A stretch of DNA of 44,760 nucleotides from an uncultured Lachnospiraceae bacterium (GCA_900316165.1 ONBW01000015.1:1-44760); one strand, 5' to 3'. Shown: positions 18,395-27,238, counted from the first letter of the stretch. Numbers and translations: made by a program. The notes: generated by a model from the sequence alone, not told the origin.

Positions 18395-18470
18395 ATTTTA
18401 GCTTTTTAGTTAATCTTATTATGATTAATTAATTTAAAAAAGTCAAGTACATTAAGTTAATTTAAGCTAA
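18395..18470 (-). promoter_or_regulatory. Promoter of the phosphohexomutase-lacI transcript
   Basis: On the minus strand TTGACT (18446-18441), a 17-base spacer and CATAAT (18423-18418) make a good sigma-A promoter. TTAAGCTAA at 18462-18470 matches the operator-like 9-mer of the mannan operon promoter, and a TTTTAGCTTTTTAG stretch lies after the -10. The shared element suggests coordinate and autogenous control by the LacI protein. Confidence 0.7.
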
Positions 18471-18479
18471 ATATTTTTA

Positions 18480-19235
18480 TTACTCAATATTATATATTAC
18501 GTTGTCTCTGTCTATGTCTACGATTTTATCCTTAAAGCGCACCATCTGCGGCCTTCTCTTTAATTTTTCAATGATGGAATAATCCTCCCAGCAGTGCATT
18601 GGAAAAATAAGATCACAGTCGATATTCTCTACAAAGTAATCCATTCCGGCAAAAGCTCCGGCTCCCATCCTAGGATCTAAGACTACAAAGCCGATATCTA
18701 TATGCTTGTGCTCCAAGTGCTTTATCTGCTTTTTGTAGCCGCCGCTGTAGATGTCACGATACATCTCATTGCCATCCTCGCCGGTATTCCAGACTGAAAG
18801 GTCTCCGGCATGGTATATCGTAAGCCCATCGGTTTCCACCACAAAGGCAGCGCCGACATCTGTACTTTTAAGCGTATGGACCTTAAGCCCATCTGTCACG
18901 AAATCAGACGGAGCTCCGATAAACTTAATTTTCTTTCTTGTCTCAGGATCATACCCGTTTTTAATCAGGTAATTTTTCCCGAGTCTTATATCCTTTGAAA
19001 AAATATAAAATATATCATCGCGTTTCTCTGCCCACTTTAGTACTTCCATCGAAAAATGGTCCTTATGGCTGTGTGAAGCAAAGACGTAAATAGGCTTTCC
19101 TGCCGCAAAAACCGGCTCCTTTCCATGGAAGGTGACATCTGCATATGTGCAGGCTGGGAAATAATCAAAGACGAGCTGCTTCGTATCTGTCTCTACTACA
19201 AAGGCGCTGTGATGGATAAACGTAACTCTAAGCAT
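18480..19235 (-). CDS. MBL-fold metallohydrolase
   Basis: This 251-residue metallo-beta-lactamase-fold hydrolase has the metal motif ASHSHKDHF (HxHxDH) at about residues 53-61, a later IYHAGDLSVW with the bridging Asp, and DLIFPMHCWEDY with the last His. This matches the UlaG/YycJ-like group of Zn/Mn hydrolases acting on phosphate-ester or lactone substrates. It is transcribed alone, divergent from the ClC gene. The substrate is unknown. Confidence 0.85.
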   Translation of the reverse strand: MLRVTFIHHSAFVVETDTKQLVFDYFPACTYADVTFHGKEPVFAAGKPIYVFASHSHKDHFSMEVLKWAEKRDDIFYIFSKDIRLGKNYLIKNGYDPETRKKIKFIGAPSDFVTDGLKVHTLKSTDVGAAFVVETDGLTIYHAGDLSVWNTGEDGNEMYRDIYSGGYKKQIKHLEHKHIDIGFVVLDPRMGAGAFAGMDYFVENIDCDLIFPMHCWEDYSIIEKLKRRPQMVRFKDKIVDIDRDNVIYNIE

Positions 19236-19294
19236 TTCTACTCCTGTTCATTTGAAAATACAGTTGACCGTTTCATTATAACTCAAACTTCTGC

Positions 19295-19300
19295 TATAAT
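19295..19300 (+). promoter_or_regulatory. -10 box abutting the ClC start codon
   Basis: A perfect TATAAT ends six bases before the ATG at 19307. The -35 region (TTCATT, 17 bases upstream) is weak. If used, the transcript would start at or within a base or two of the ATG, giving a leaderless mRNA. No Shine-Dalgarno sequence precedes the ATG. A mirror-image TATAAT (minus strand, ~19274-19279) may serve the MBL gene. Confidence 0.45.
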
Positions 19301-19306
19301 ACACAT

Positions 19307-20518
19307 ATGAAAAGAAGAATAATCATCGCAGCCAGAATCACGGCTGTATCAATCATTTTAGGGATCGTATTAGGCATTGCCGGCGGTCTGTTTTATCTGT
19401 GCATTAATGGTGCCACTGTCTTCAGGCAGTCCCACAGCTTCGTCCTGTTCCTTCTCCCTGTAGGAGCCATTTTAGTAAATCTGCTCTACAAGCTGTTTAA
19501 GAACGAGGACGACGGAGGCACTAACCAGGTGCTCATCTCTGCGAGATCCGATACCCCGGTTTCTATAAAAATGGCGCCGTCTATTTTTATCTCGACTGTA
19601 TTTTCACACTTCTGCGGCGCTTCTGTCGGAAGAGAGGGCGCAGCCCTGCAGCTCGGCGGTTCCATAGGCTATAATACCGGAAAGCTGTTTCATCTCACTC
19701 CAAGGGAAAAAAGCCTCTGCACGTCCATAGGAATGAGCGCCTGCTTTTCGTCCCTCTTTGGCACACCGATGTCAGCGGCCGTTTTTTCTATCGAGATTGC
19801 CATAGTCGGCAGACTTAATCTCGCCTGCCTCGTTCCTTCCGTTATCGCCGCCTACATCTCAAGACATGTCGCAAGGATGATAGGTGCTCCAGACCTCGAG
19901 ATGACTCTGTCCCAGGCCTTTGAAGGTCTTACCACTGAGCCAATCGCTCTGATAAAGGTATCAATCATCGCAGTCGCCGGCGGACTTGCTGCCCTGCTCT
20001 TCTGCACTCTTCTCGAAAAGGGCGGACAGATGACCTCTGAAAAAATTAAAAACAAATATCTGCGCGCCGTTATCTTTGGAAGCATCGTCTTAGCGCTTTC
20101 GTTTATTTTTCCAGGACAGACATATAACGGTGCCGGAGTCGACCAGATAAGTGCCTTTATGAGAGGCGACGTGGTTCCGTATCAGTTTATTATAAAAATG
20201 ATTTTTACCGTGCTCTCTGTAATCGCCGGTTACAAGGGCGGTGAGATCGTGCCGTCCTTCTATATAGGAGCCGCACTCGGTGCCTTTATGGGGAGTCTCC
20301 TCGGGCTTTCACCCTCGCTCGCCTGCGCTGTCGGAATGGTCTCGATGTTCTGTGGTGTTACGAGCTGTCCTGTGACCGCCTTTGCTATAGGCATCGAGAT
20401 CTTTGGCTCGAGCAGCGCGCCGTTCTTTCTGCTTGCCAGCGCGTTTTCATTTTTCTTCAGTGGCAGGAAGGGGCTCTACTCCAGCCAGAAGAGAGAGATG
20501 TATTTTTCAAAGGAATAA
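19307..20518 (+). CDS. ClC-family chloride channel/antiporter
   Basis: This 403-residue polytopic membrane protein is of the ClC voltage-gated chloride channel/antiporter family, with about ten hydrophobic segments. Motifs are CGASVGREGAALQLGGSIG (the GREGP-type selectivity loop, with Ala in place of Pro and the gating Glu present), PMSAAVFSIEIA, and YKGGEIVPSFYIGAALGAF. No C-terminal CBS domains are visible, so it is the short form also seen among fluoride/chloride exchangers. It is followed after 29 bp by a MerR regulator on the same strand. Ion selectivity cannot be assigned. Confidence 0.9.
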   Translation: MKRRIIIAARITAVSIILGIVLGIAGGLFYLCINGATVFRQSHSFVLFLLPVGAILVNLLYKLFKNEDDGGTNQVLISARSDTPVSIKMAPSIFISTVFSHFCGASVGREGAALQLGGSIGYNTGKLFHLTPREKSLCTSIGMSACFSSLFGTPMSAAVFSIEIAIVGRLNLACLVPSVIAAYISRHVARMIGAPDLEMTLSQAFEGLTTEPIALIKVSIIAVAGGLAALLFCTLLEKGGQMTSEKIKNKYLRAVIFGSIVLALSFIFPGQTYNGAGVDQISAFMRGDVVPYQFIIKMIFTVLSVIAGYKGGEIVPSFYIGAALGAFMGSLLGLSPSLACAVGMVSMFCGVTSCPVTAFAIGIEIFGSSSAPFFLLASAFSFFFSGRKGLYSSQKREMYFSKE

Positions 20519-20547
20519 GCTTTTAATATTTATCAAAGGAATGGGTT

Positions 20548-21369
20548 ATGAACGAAAAGGGTTTATTTAAAATCGGGGAAATTTCGAAGCTTTTTCAGAT
20601 AGGTGTCGATTCAATCAGATACTACGAAAAGGTTGGTCTCCTACACCCGGTAAGAAACGACGAGAATAACTACAGGCTCTATACACTTGATGATATCCGG
20701 ACCATGAATACGATCCGTGAGCTCTTAGATATCGGCTTTTCCACTGATGAAATCCTCGATTTTGAAAAGGACAGGAACCTAAGTCACGTGACCTCGATGC
20801 TAAAAAAAGAGTCGGATGTGATTGATGAAAAAATCCGTCATCTGATGGATATCAAGGCCAATATCAACTCAAGGCTTCGCTCTATAAACGAGTCCCTGCA
20901 TATGGATACCTCGGGAAAGATAAAGCTTCTAGACCTCGCCGCACGTGACTGTCTGATGATAACAGATGAAAGCATGCCTGATAACGAGATAAATTACCGG
21001 CTGGCTGAGTTCACAAGCAGCTCTGACCAGAAGGTCACGACGATTGGCGCCTGTGACTGTTACATCCTCGATACGACAGTGGACTGCTATGACGACTACC
21101 CTACAAAGGCTGTATTTTTTTACTCAAATTACCTTAAATACAAGAGTAATTTTACTTTGCCTGAGGGCTTATACCTGTCACTTACCTACAGAGGCGAATT
21201 CAAACAGACCAAAAAATACTATCCACAGCTGCTCGAATACTGCGATAAAAATGGTCTTAAGCCATCAGGAGACCTGATGGAATTCTGCCACATAGACCGT
21301 TACGAGACCTCTGAACTTTCAGAGTACCTCACAGAAATGCAGCTTCCTGTAAAAAAATGTGGCGGTTAA
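20548..21369 (+). CDS. MerR-family regulator with GyrI-like effector domain
   Basis: This 273-residue regulator has an N-terminal winged helix-turn-helix (KIGEISKLFQIGVDSIRYYE at about 6-25, then LYTLDDIRTMNTI) and a coiled linker around 85-125. The C-terminal half resembles the GyrI/BmrR small-molecule-binding domain (aromatic-rich YLSLTYRGEF... and HIDRYETSE). Such proteins usually sense lipophilic compounds and activate efflux or stress genes. It is encoded 29 bp after the ClC gene and likely co-transcribed. Target genes are unknown. Confidence 0.85.
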   Translation: MNEKGLFKIGEISKLFQIGVDSIRYYEKVGLLHPVRNDENNYRLYTLDDIRTMNTIRELLDIGFSTDEILDFEKDRNLSHVTSMLKKESDVIDEKIRHLMDIKANINSRLRSINESLHMDTSGKIKLLDLAARDCLMITDESMPDNEINYRLAEFTSSSDQKVTTIGACDCYILDTTVDCYDDYPTKAVFFYSNYLKYKSNFTLPEGLYLSLTYRGEFKQTKKYYPQLLEYCDKNGLKPSGDLMEFCHIDRYETSELSEYLTEMQLPVKKCGG

Positions 21370-21432
21370 TATACATTTGTGATATACTTCTGTACGGCAC
21401 TTATTTAACATGGAAAAGAAAAAGGTTTACAA

Positions 21433-22866
21433 ATGAAAAAATTCACTGAAATTCTTGGAGTCATCGACACCCATGTCTGGGGAATCCCACTTATGGTTTT
21501 CATCCTCGGCACCGGTATTTTTCTTACGATAAGACTTCGCGGCATTCAGTTCCGCGGTTTTAAACAGGCTTTTAAGAATCTGTTCTCCAAAGAGGAGAAA
21601 GCTGATAAGAAAGGAGAGGTCAGCGGTTTTGCTGCTCTCTGTACTGCCCTCTCCGCTACAATCGGTACTGGTAATATCGTAGGTGTTGCTACAGCTATCG
21701 CTGCCGGCGGCCCTGGCGCAATGTTCTGGATGTGGCTTGCCGCTATTTTTGGCACAGCTACCAAATACACAGAGTGTACTCTCGCCGTTCATTACAGACA
21801 GCAGGCCAAAGACGGCCACATCATCGGCGGTCCGTTCTATTACATCGAAAAGGGAATGGGCGAGAAATGGAAATGGCTCGCAAAGATCTTCGCTTTCTTC
21901 GGTGTCTGCGTTGGTCTTATGGGAATCGGTACCTTCACTCAGATAAATGGTATCACAAGCGCTGTAAAGGGCTTTTTTGATCCGAATAACAAGGCAACTG
22001 TTTCTATTTTTGGAACTGATACCTCTATCTCAGTAGTTATAGCCGGCATCATTCTCACAATCTGCATCGCTCTCGTTATCATCGGCGGTCTGAAACGTAT
22101 TTCAGCTGTCGCAGAAAGAATAGTTCCTTTCATGGCTATCCTCTATGTGGGCGTTGTCCTGATTCTTATCTTTACAAATATTACAAAGGTTCCTGACGCT
22201 TTCGTTCAGATTTTTGAAGGAGCTTTTGGTATCCGTGCTATAAGCGGCGGTGTCCTTGGTACTATCATCGCTTCCATGAGAAACGGTATCGCGAGAGGAA
22301 TCTTCTCAAATGAGGCCGGTCTCGGATCTGCTCCTATCGCTGCTGCCGCTGCCGTTACTGACTATCCGGCTCAGCAGGGACTTATCTCTATGCTCGGTAC
22401 CTTCATCGATACCATCGTTGTCTGCTCCATGACAGGTCTTGCAATCATCATGACCTCATCATGGAATGTGGATGGTCTTGAAGGTGTTGCGATTACCTCC
22501 CGCGCTTTCACAGAGGGACTTCCGTTCCCTCAGCAGGCAGCTTCATTCCTTCTTATGATCTGCCTCGTATTCTTCGCATCAACTACAATCCTCGGATGGG
22601 ATTACTACAGTGAGAGGTGCCTTGAATACATCGTAGGCGACAGACCAAAGGTCATCCGCGCTTACAGATGGCTCTACATCTTCTGCGTCTTTATCGGACC
22701 GTACATGACTGTATCCTTCGTCTGGACCTTAGCCGATATCTTTAACGGCCTTATGGCAATCCCGAACCTGATCGGACTTATCGCGCTCTCCGGTGTCTGC
22801 GCAAAGGAGACCAAGAGATACTTCGATGTACTGCATGAAGAGAAAAAAATAACAGGAAAGCATTGA
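21433..22866 (+). CDS. AGCS-family sodium:alanine/glycine symporter
   Basis: This 477-residue membrane protein of the amino acid carrier (AGCS/AlsT) family imports alanine or glycine with sodium. Signature segments are ATIGTGNIVGVATAIAAGGP followed by GAMFWMWLAA, the GTATKYTECTLAVHYR helix, and SNEAGLGSAPIAAAAA. About ten membrane helices are present and the length is typical (450-480). A strong terminator follows its stop. An eight-codon frame (21411-21437) overlaps the start as ATGA, but nothing suggests it is functional. Confidence 0.93.
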   Translation: MKKFTEILGVIDTHVWGIPLMVFILGTGIFLTIRLRGIQFRGFKQAFKNLFSKEEKADKKGEVSGFAALCTALSATIGTGNIVGVATAIAAGGPGAMFWMWLAAIFGTATKYTECTLAVHYRQQAKDGHIIGGPFYYIEKGMGEKWKWLAKIFAFFGVCVGLMGIGTFTQINGITSAVKGFFDPNNKATVSIFGTDTSISVVIAGIILTICIALVIIGGLKRISAVAERIVPFMAILYVGVVLILIFTNITKVPDAFVQIFEGAFGIRAISGGVLGTIIASMRNGIARGIFSNEAGLGSAPIAAAAAVTDYPAQQGLISMLGTFIDTIVVCSMTGLAIIMTSSWNVDGLEGVAITSRAFTEGLPFPQQAASFLLMICLVFFASTTILGWDYYSERCLEYIVGDRPKVIRAYRWLYIFCVFIGPYMTVSFVWTLADIFNGLMAIPNLIGLIALSGVCAKETKRYFDVLHEEKKITGKH

Positions 22867-22872
22867 TTAATA

Positions 22873-22911
22873 AAAGACCGACGGACGCTTAAGTCCACCG
22901 GTCTTTTTTAT
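22873..22911 (+). terminator. Terminator of the AGCS symporter gene
   Basis: AAAGACCG (22873-22880) pairs with CGGTCTTT (22900-22907), followed by TTTATTT. It lies six bases after the symporter stop and overlaps the last codons of the convergent metallopeptidase gene, so it may work in both directions. Confidence 0.88.
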
Positions 22912-23582
22912 TTCACATGATCTATCAGAATTTTTCCGTATTCATTTAATTTTTTCTCAATCGCCTTATAATCTGGCACATACTCCGCTACATGAGCCCA
23001 AAAACGCTTTGAATGATTAAGCTCCAGATAGTGGCAGAGCTCGTGGTAGATCACATACTCAGCGCACTCCCTGGGTACATAGAGAAGAAGCAGATTAAAA
23101 GTGAGTCTTCCCACCTTTGGCCGACAGGATCCCCACCGGCTTTTCATTTTTCTCACAGAGATATCGTTTATTTTTATCTGATAATCCCTGCGGAAAATCC
23201 CATACGCATTCCAAAACAGGTTCTGAAATTCAATCTGAGTACTTACTATCTGCATCCCATTAAAAATACTGCCTGCCTCATACGGCTTTCCAGCCACTAT
23301 ATCCTCGCCGTAATGCTTTATAGTCCAGTCAGGTACAGCCTTAAGCCTTTCTGCGACGAACTGCTCCCATCTCTTATGAGCCTCGTCGACGCGTTTTCTG
23401 CCTGCGATCAGCTCGTCGCCATGTTCTATCAGCACCTTCTCAATGAAGCTTACTGAAACCTGATATGGCGCAGATACCAGGATTACTCCGTTCTCATCAA
23501 GTCTGAACCTTATTGACTTCATCCCTTTGCGGCGCGTCAGCACATATTCTTTTTTCTCTCCGTTAATCTCTATCTGACTCAT
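22908..23582 (-). CDS. YgjP-type M48 (DUF45) metallopeptidase
   Basis: This 224-residue protein has the zinc motif VIYHELCHYLELNHSKRFW (HExxH plus downstream His) near residues 176-194, preceded by MKSRWGSCRPK. Both are hallmarks of the DUF45/YgjP-like metal-dependent hydrolases, often found beside type I restriction genes but common as solo genes. No membrane helix or signal is present, so it is cytoplasmic. It is encoded 17 bp after the small Nif11-like gene. Its physiological substrate is unknown. Confidence 0.88.
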   Translation of the reverse strand: MSQIEINGEKKEYVLTRRKGMKSIRFRLDENGVILVSAPYQVSVSFIEKVLIEHGDELIAGRKRVDEAHKRWEQFVAERLKAVPDWTIKHYGEDIVAGKPYEAGSIFNGMQIVSTQIEFQNLFWNAYGIFRRDYQIKINDISVRKMKSRWGSCRPKVGRLTFNLLLLYVPRECAEYVIYHELCHYLELNHSKRFWAHVAEYVPDYKAIEKKLNEYGKILIDHVK

Positions 23583-23599
23583 TGAAAAATAAAAGCAGC

Positions 23600-23890
23600 T
23601 TAAATATAATCTTCTATCTCCACAAGGAACATCTCATAGAGATCGTCCTCGCCTGCGAGAAGTGGCGAATTCTCTCCGCCGCCATTTGTGCTCCGGCGCA
23701 TAGCAGCGTAGCTCTCCTCACCGGCATTTACGAGGTCTATCGCAGAGATTTCATAGCCCTCACGATTAAGGATTCTGCAGAACTCTGAGAGTCCGCCATC
23801 CTTTCCCCGCGTATCTAAAAGTTCCTTACAGAAGGCCTTATCAGTCTTCGCTCTCTCCTTTGCTTCCTCAAGCGTATCGTATACAGTCAT
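23600..23890 (-). CDS. Small acidic Nif11-like protein
   Basis: This 96-residue acidic protein has a strong ribosome site (GGAAGGAGG) seven bases before its ATG. The first 60 residues form a helical KAFCKELLDT...FCRILNREGYEISAIDL pattern similar to Nif11-type leader domains. The tail is STNGGGENSPLLAGEDDLYE followed by MFLVEIEDYI. The Cys-poor acidic tail argues against a lanthipeptide precursor, and no maturation genes lie nearby. I believe similar proteins are widespread in Lachnospiraceae, but the role is unknown. It is likely co-transcribed with the metallopeptidase. Confidence 0.7.
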   Translation of the reverse strand: MTVYDTLEEAKERAKTDKAFCKELLDTRGKDGGLSEFCRILNREGYEISAIDLVNAGEESYAAMRRSTNGGGENSPLLAGEDDLYEMFLVEIEDYI

Positions 23891-24087
23891 AGTAATCCTC
23901 CTTCCGTAACCTGAGTTGACAATTCAGCCAGGAAGATATATCATACATGTATAAAGAGCTGCCGGATAGACGGTCAGCCCCATAATTATTCAACACAAAT
24001 AGTCGTCAAATTAGGGTGATTGGCGGCTATTTTCTTTCACTATGATCTCTCCCATTATATCATAGGCAGCTGCATCTACACAAGCGA

Positions 24088-24135
24088 AAAGCAGCCACAG
24101 CCGGACGCTTTCATCCAGCTGTGGCTGCTGTTTTT
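24088..24135. terminator. Bidirectional terminator after the FAD/Fe-S dehydrogenase operon
   Basis: AGCAGCCACAGC (24090-24101) and GCTGTGGCTGCT (24118-24129) form a perfect 12-bp stem. GTTTTTTA follows on the plus strand and TTTTCGCTTG on the minus strand. It ends the long minus-strand operon whose last stop is at 24146. Confidence 0.88.
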
Positions 24136-24145
24136 TACTTATAAA

Positions 24146-25285
24146 TCAGACCTCGTAAAATCTCTCATATCTCAAAGGATTGATGTCGCAGATAGGGTCT
24201 TCACCAACGATAGTCTGGGCGATGATATAGCCGACTGCAGGAGCAGTACCGAAGCCATGACCATTGAAGCCACAGGCAAGGACAAGTCCATCTGCTTCCT
24301 TTGGTCTGCCAAGGACACAGACACCGTCCTTTGTCATATCAAGGATACCAGACCAGCTGCGGACGATCTTTGCTTTTGCGAGAGCTGGAATCCAGCCTTC
24401 GATTGCACGGCAGCTCGCGCCGAGAGTAGCCGGATGCTGGATACGCATATCGTTAGGATCCTTTACATCGATAAACTCCTCAAGACCTGACTCAGAACCG
24501 AATACGAATGAGCCATGCTTTGTCTGGTGACCATAGAAGTCAGCAGCTGCTGTACCAAGCATCTGAGGGAACATCTCCGGCTCCATCTCGGTTACAAGAG
24601 CACAGTCTACAAGTGGGGTCATCGGTATGTCAAGTCCGATAGTATTGATGATTCTTCTCGAATCATAGCCAGCGGCAACTACTACCTCACCGCCCTCAAG
24701 AACTGTACCGTCCTTAAGGATGACCTTTCTTACTTTTCCTTTTACTTTTTCAAGAGCCTCTACCATGGCACCCGTGTAAAAATGAACGCCAAGCTCTATA
24801 TCCTTTAAGTAGTAAGCGAGGGTTGCGACAAGTGGGTTAGCGTGTCCATCCGTAGGGCAGAAGCTTGCACCCATTACATCCTCTGACATATAAGGACTGA
24901 TTTTTCTTACCTCATCACCTGAGATCATATCGAGCTTGAGGCCGCCGGCAGCACAGCTGTCTGCAAGAGCCTGGAGCTTCTTCATATGAGCCTCGGTCTT
25001 TCCGAGACGAAGGTTACCCTTCTGAGTGTACTCGACGTCGCGGCCAAGCTCCTCAGAAAGTGTAGGCCAGAATTTCTGTACTGCTGCCATTGCGATAGGA
25101 AGCTCTCTCGGATCACGGCCTGACTGACGGACACCGCCACCGTTACGGCTTGAGCCGCCATGTCCTATAGAGTCGCTGCCCTCGAGCACCATTATATCCT
25201 TAACACCCTTTTTGGTCAGATAATAGGCTATAGCACAGCCTACGATACCGCCGCCAATGATAATTACGTCTGCTGTCTTCTTCAT
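24146..25285 (-). CDS. FAD-dependent oxidoreductase, beta subunit of an amine/imino-acid dehydrogenase
   Basis: This 379-residue DAO-superfamily flavoprotein has an N-terminal FAD-binding motif VIIIGGGIVGCAIAYYL and the flavin-site GGSSRNGGGVRQSGRDP, as in opine oxidase OoxB, hydrogen-cyanide synthase HcnC and dye-linked L-proline dehydrogenase beta. The C-terminal ACGFNGHGFGTAPAVGYI is the usual second FAD contact. It probably oxidises a secondary amine of an amino-acid-derived substrate. Its ATG overlaps the stop of the [2Fe-2S] gene by four bases, showing tight coupling. The substrate is unproven. Confidence 0.88.
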   Translation of the reverse strand: MKKTADVIIIGGGIVGCAIAYYLTKKGVKDIMVLEGSDSIGHGGSSRNGGGVRQSGRDPRELPIAMAAVQKFWPTLSEELGRDVEYTQKGNLRLGKTEAHMKKLQALADSCAAGGLKLDMISGDEVRKISPYMSEDVMGASFCPTDGHANPLVATLAYYLKDIELGVHFYTGAMVEALEKVKGKVRKVILKDGTVLEGGEVVVAAGYDSRRIINTIGLDIPMTPLVDCALVTEMEPEMFPQMLGTAAADFYGHQTKHGSFVFGSESGLEEFIDVKDPNDMRIQHPATLGASCRAIEGWIPALAKAKIVRSWSGILDMTKDGVCVLGRPKEADGLVLACGFNGHGFGTAPAVGYIIAQTIVGEDPICDINPLRYERFYEV

Positions 25286-25635
25286 CGTAAGCCTCCTTTA
25301 ACTGCATCTTCCTCAAGTCCTCTGTCGTTTCCGCCTACACCCATATCTACTGGTCTCATAGGAGTACGGGCTGTGGCAAGAACTACGTCGTTTGGCTTTA
25401 TGTGAAGCTCTTTTGCTACAAGTCTTCTCGTAAGGGTTCCGCAGGTCTGTCCCTGGCAGAGTCCCATTCCGCAGCGAAGGAGTCTTCTGAGCTCCTCAAT
25501 TGTTGTAATACCACTGTGCAGTGCCTGTCTTATCTCGCCCTTTGTGACCTCCTCGCAGCGGCATACTAAAAGGTCATCATCATCTTCAGGCACATAAGGG
25601 CCGATTTCTTTTAATTTTTCTTCGATATCAAGCAT
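25282..25635 (-). CDS. BFD-like [2Fe-2S] subunit
   Basis: This 117-residue protein has a BFD-type [2Fe-2S] domain: VCRCEEVTKGEI (CxC) followed by RRLLRCGMGLCQGQTCG with the CxxxxC pair. Such a domain often sits at the C-terminus of HcnB/OoxA-type subunits; here it is a separate gene between the two flavoprotein subunits. It would relay electrons between them. It overlaps the downstream gene by four bases. Confidence 0.87.
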   Translation of the reverse strand: MLDIEEKLKEIGPYVPEDDDDLLVCRCEEVTKGEIRQALHSGITTIEELRRLLRCGMGLCQGQTCGTLTRRLVAKELHIKPNDVVLATARTPMRPVDMGVGGNDRGLEEDAVKGGLR

Positions 25636-25649
25636 TTTTCTTCCTCCTG

Positions 25650-27227
25650 TTACTGTGCCTTATAGAATCTGGCTTTGTCGATGTACTCCATTGGTACCTT
25701 CATAGTTACAAGATTTGTTCCATCAAAGGCCTTTGATGAGCGGACATTTGTAATCTCTGCCTCGCAGATCTTTTCACCGCTTCTTGAAAGACCGAATCCC
25801 TTGTCACCCTTCTGTGGGAGTGGAAGGAACTCATAAGGAATCGTAACCTCACCGAATCCCGGCTCTGTATCCTCAGCAACAAGGAAAATAGCCTGTCCTG
25901 AGCAGCTTGCTACGCACATGCCACAGTTGATGCACTCGCTGCCGTCAACTGAGATAGGAAGTGATGTGATATTGTCTCCAATTGAAATGCAGCCCTTCTT
26001 GCAGGCATCCTGACAAGGGTTACACGGGATATTCTGGGTACACTCGATAACAGGATGAACCTTGGCCTGTTTTCTGAATCCAGGGAATCTGGTGATCTCA
26101 TCATCTGCTACATATCCCTTTGTAAGAAGACTCTCAGAGATTGGGATTCCCTCATCAGTCTTCTCGATTTTTTTACCACGATTCTTTGGTGCGAACATTC
26201 CCTGTCTTAATGAATCAAGGGATTTCTCGAGCTCTTCTTCTCTCTTCTCTCTTGAAGCAGAATCTGTATATCCAAGGTATTCTGCGATAGCAGCTCCACT
26301 CATACGGCCTTCGATCATAGCTGATGAGGCTTCTTCGATTCCGGCTACATCACCGGCTGCATAGATACCTGGGATTGAGGTGGCACCTGTCGCATCACAC
26401 TTAGGAACGAATCCACCGGTGGAAGTATCCATCTCGATTCCGTCCATTTTTAAAAGCTGAGCCATAGGTGAAAGACCTACTGCTACGCAGACTGTATCGA
26501 CATCAAAATGCTTCTCTGTTCCTGGGATAAACTGGAAATGGTCATCTACCTGAGCGATAGTAACGCCTGTAACGCAGTCCTTTCCTTCAACCTCCTTAAT
26601 CGTATGTGAGAGATAGAACGGTACTCCTGTACGTGCGACTTTAGCTGCATGTACTCCATATCCACCGATACGAGGTGCTGCATCAGCTAAGGCTACAACC
26701 TCGCAGCCTGCCTGCATCAGCTGGAATGATACTACAAGTCCAACGTTTCCTGTACCAAGCATCAGAATTCTGTTGCCCGGCTTGATATGATGAAGGTTCA
26801 TCATAGTCTGAGCTGCACCTGCTCCGATAACACCAGGAAGAGTCCAGCCGCGGAAGTTTACCATGTTCTCAGCAGCTCCTGTAGCTACAAGAACTGCGTC
26901 ACCCTTATAGTGCACTACCTCATCGCCCTGCTGTACGAGGACCTCCTTCTCAGGATAGAGACCGATTACTGTGGCATTAAGCACTACCTCAACGCCTGCC
27001 TCCTCGGCTTCCTTAAGAAGGTCCTGTCCTATACGGAAGCCTCTTATTTTTGCCTTGTGCTCCTTTGATCCGAAAAATTTATGTATCTGCTTAAAAAGCT
27101 GTCCACCAGGTGCTGCATTTTCATCAAATACAGTTACCTTTACGCCGTTCTTTGCTGCTTCAATAGCTGCTGAAAGTCCAGCCGGACCAGCACCAACCAC
27201 TATTAACTCTTTCTTTAATACTTCCAT
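25650..27227 (-). CDS. FAD/4Fe-4S oxidoreductase, alpha subunit of an amine/imino-acid dehydrogenase
   Basis: This 525-residue pyridine-nucleotide-disulfide-type flavoprotein starts IVVGAGPAGLSAAIEAAKNG and contains a second nucleotide motif MLGTGNVGLVVSFQL. YAAGDVAG closes the FAD site. A C-terminal ferredoxin-like region (about 395-450) carries two Cys sets: CTQNIPCNPCQDACKKGC and CINCGMCVASCSGQAI. It corresponds to the alpha subunit of opine oxidase/HCN synthase/PDH-type complexes, with an added 2x[4Fe-4S] module that suits anaerobic electron transfer. It is in an operon with the small [2Fe-2S] and beta subunits. Confidence 0.88.
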   Translation of the reverse strand: MEVLKKELIVVGAGPAGLSAAIEAAKNGVKVTVFDENAAPGGQLFKQIHKFFGSKEHKAKIRGFRIGQDLLKEAEEAGVEVVLNATVIGLYPEKEVLVQQGDEVVHYKGDAVLVATGAAENMVNFRGWTLPGVIGAGAAQTMMNLHHIKPGNRILMLGTGNVGLVVSFQLMQAGCEVVALADAAPRIGGYGVHAAKVARTGVPFYLSHTIKEVEGKDCVTGVTIAQVDDHFQFIPGTEKHFDVDTVCVAVGLSPMAQLLKMDGIEMDTSTGGFVPKCDATGATSIPGIYAAGDVAGIEEASSAMIEGRMSGAAIAEYLGYTDSASREKREEELEKSLDSLRQGMFAPKNRGKKIEKTDEGIPISESLLTKGYVADDEITRFPGFRKQAKVHPVIECTQNIPCNPCQDACKKGCISIGDNITSLPISVDGSECINCGMCVASCSGQAIFLVAEDTEPGFGEVTIPYEFLPLPQKGDKGFGLSRSGEKICEAEITNVRSSKAFDGTNLVTMKVPMEYIDKARFYKAQ

Positions 27228-27238
27228 CCGAATCCTCC

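Noticed and set aside
21411-21437. Eight-codon upstream frame overlapping the AGCS start
   Set aside because: Too short, no ribosome site of its own and no regulatory codon pattern; likely chance.
23600-23890. Small protein as a lanthipeptide or other RiPP precursor
   Set aside because: No Cys in the tail, an acidic tail, and no modification or export genes nearby.
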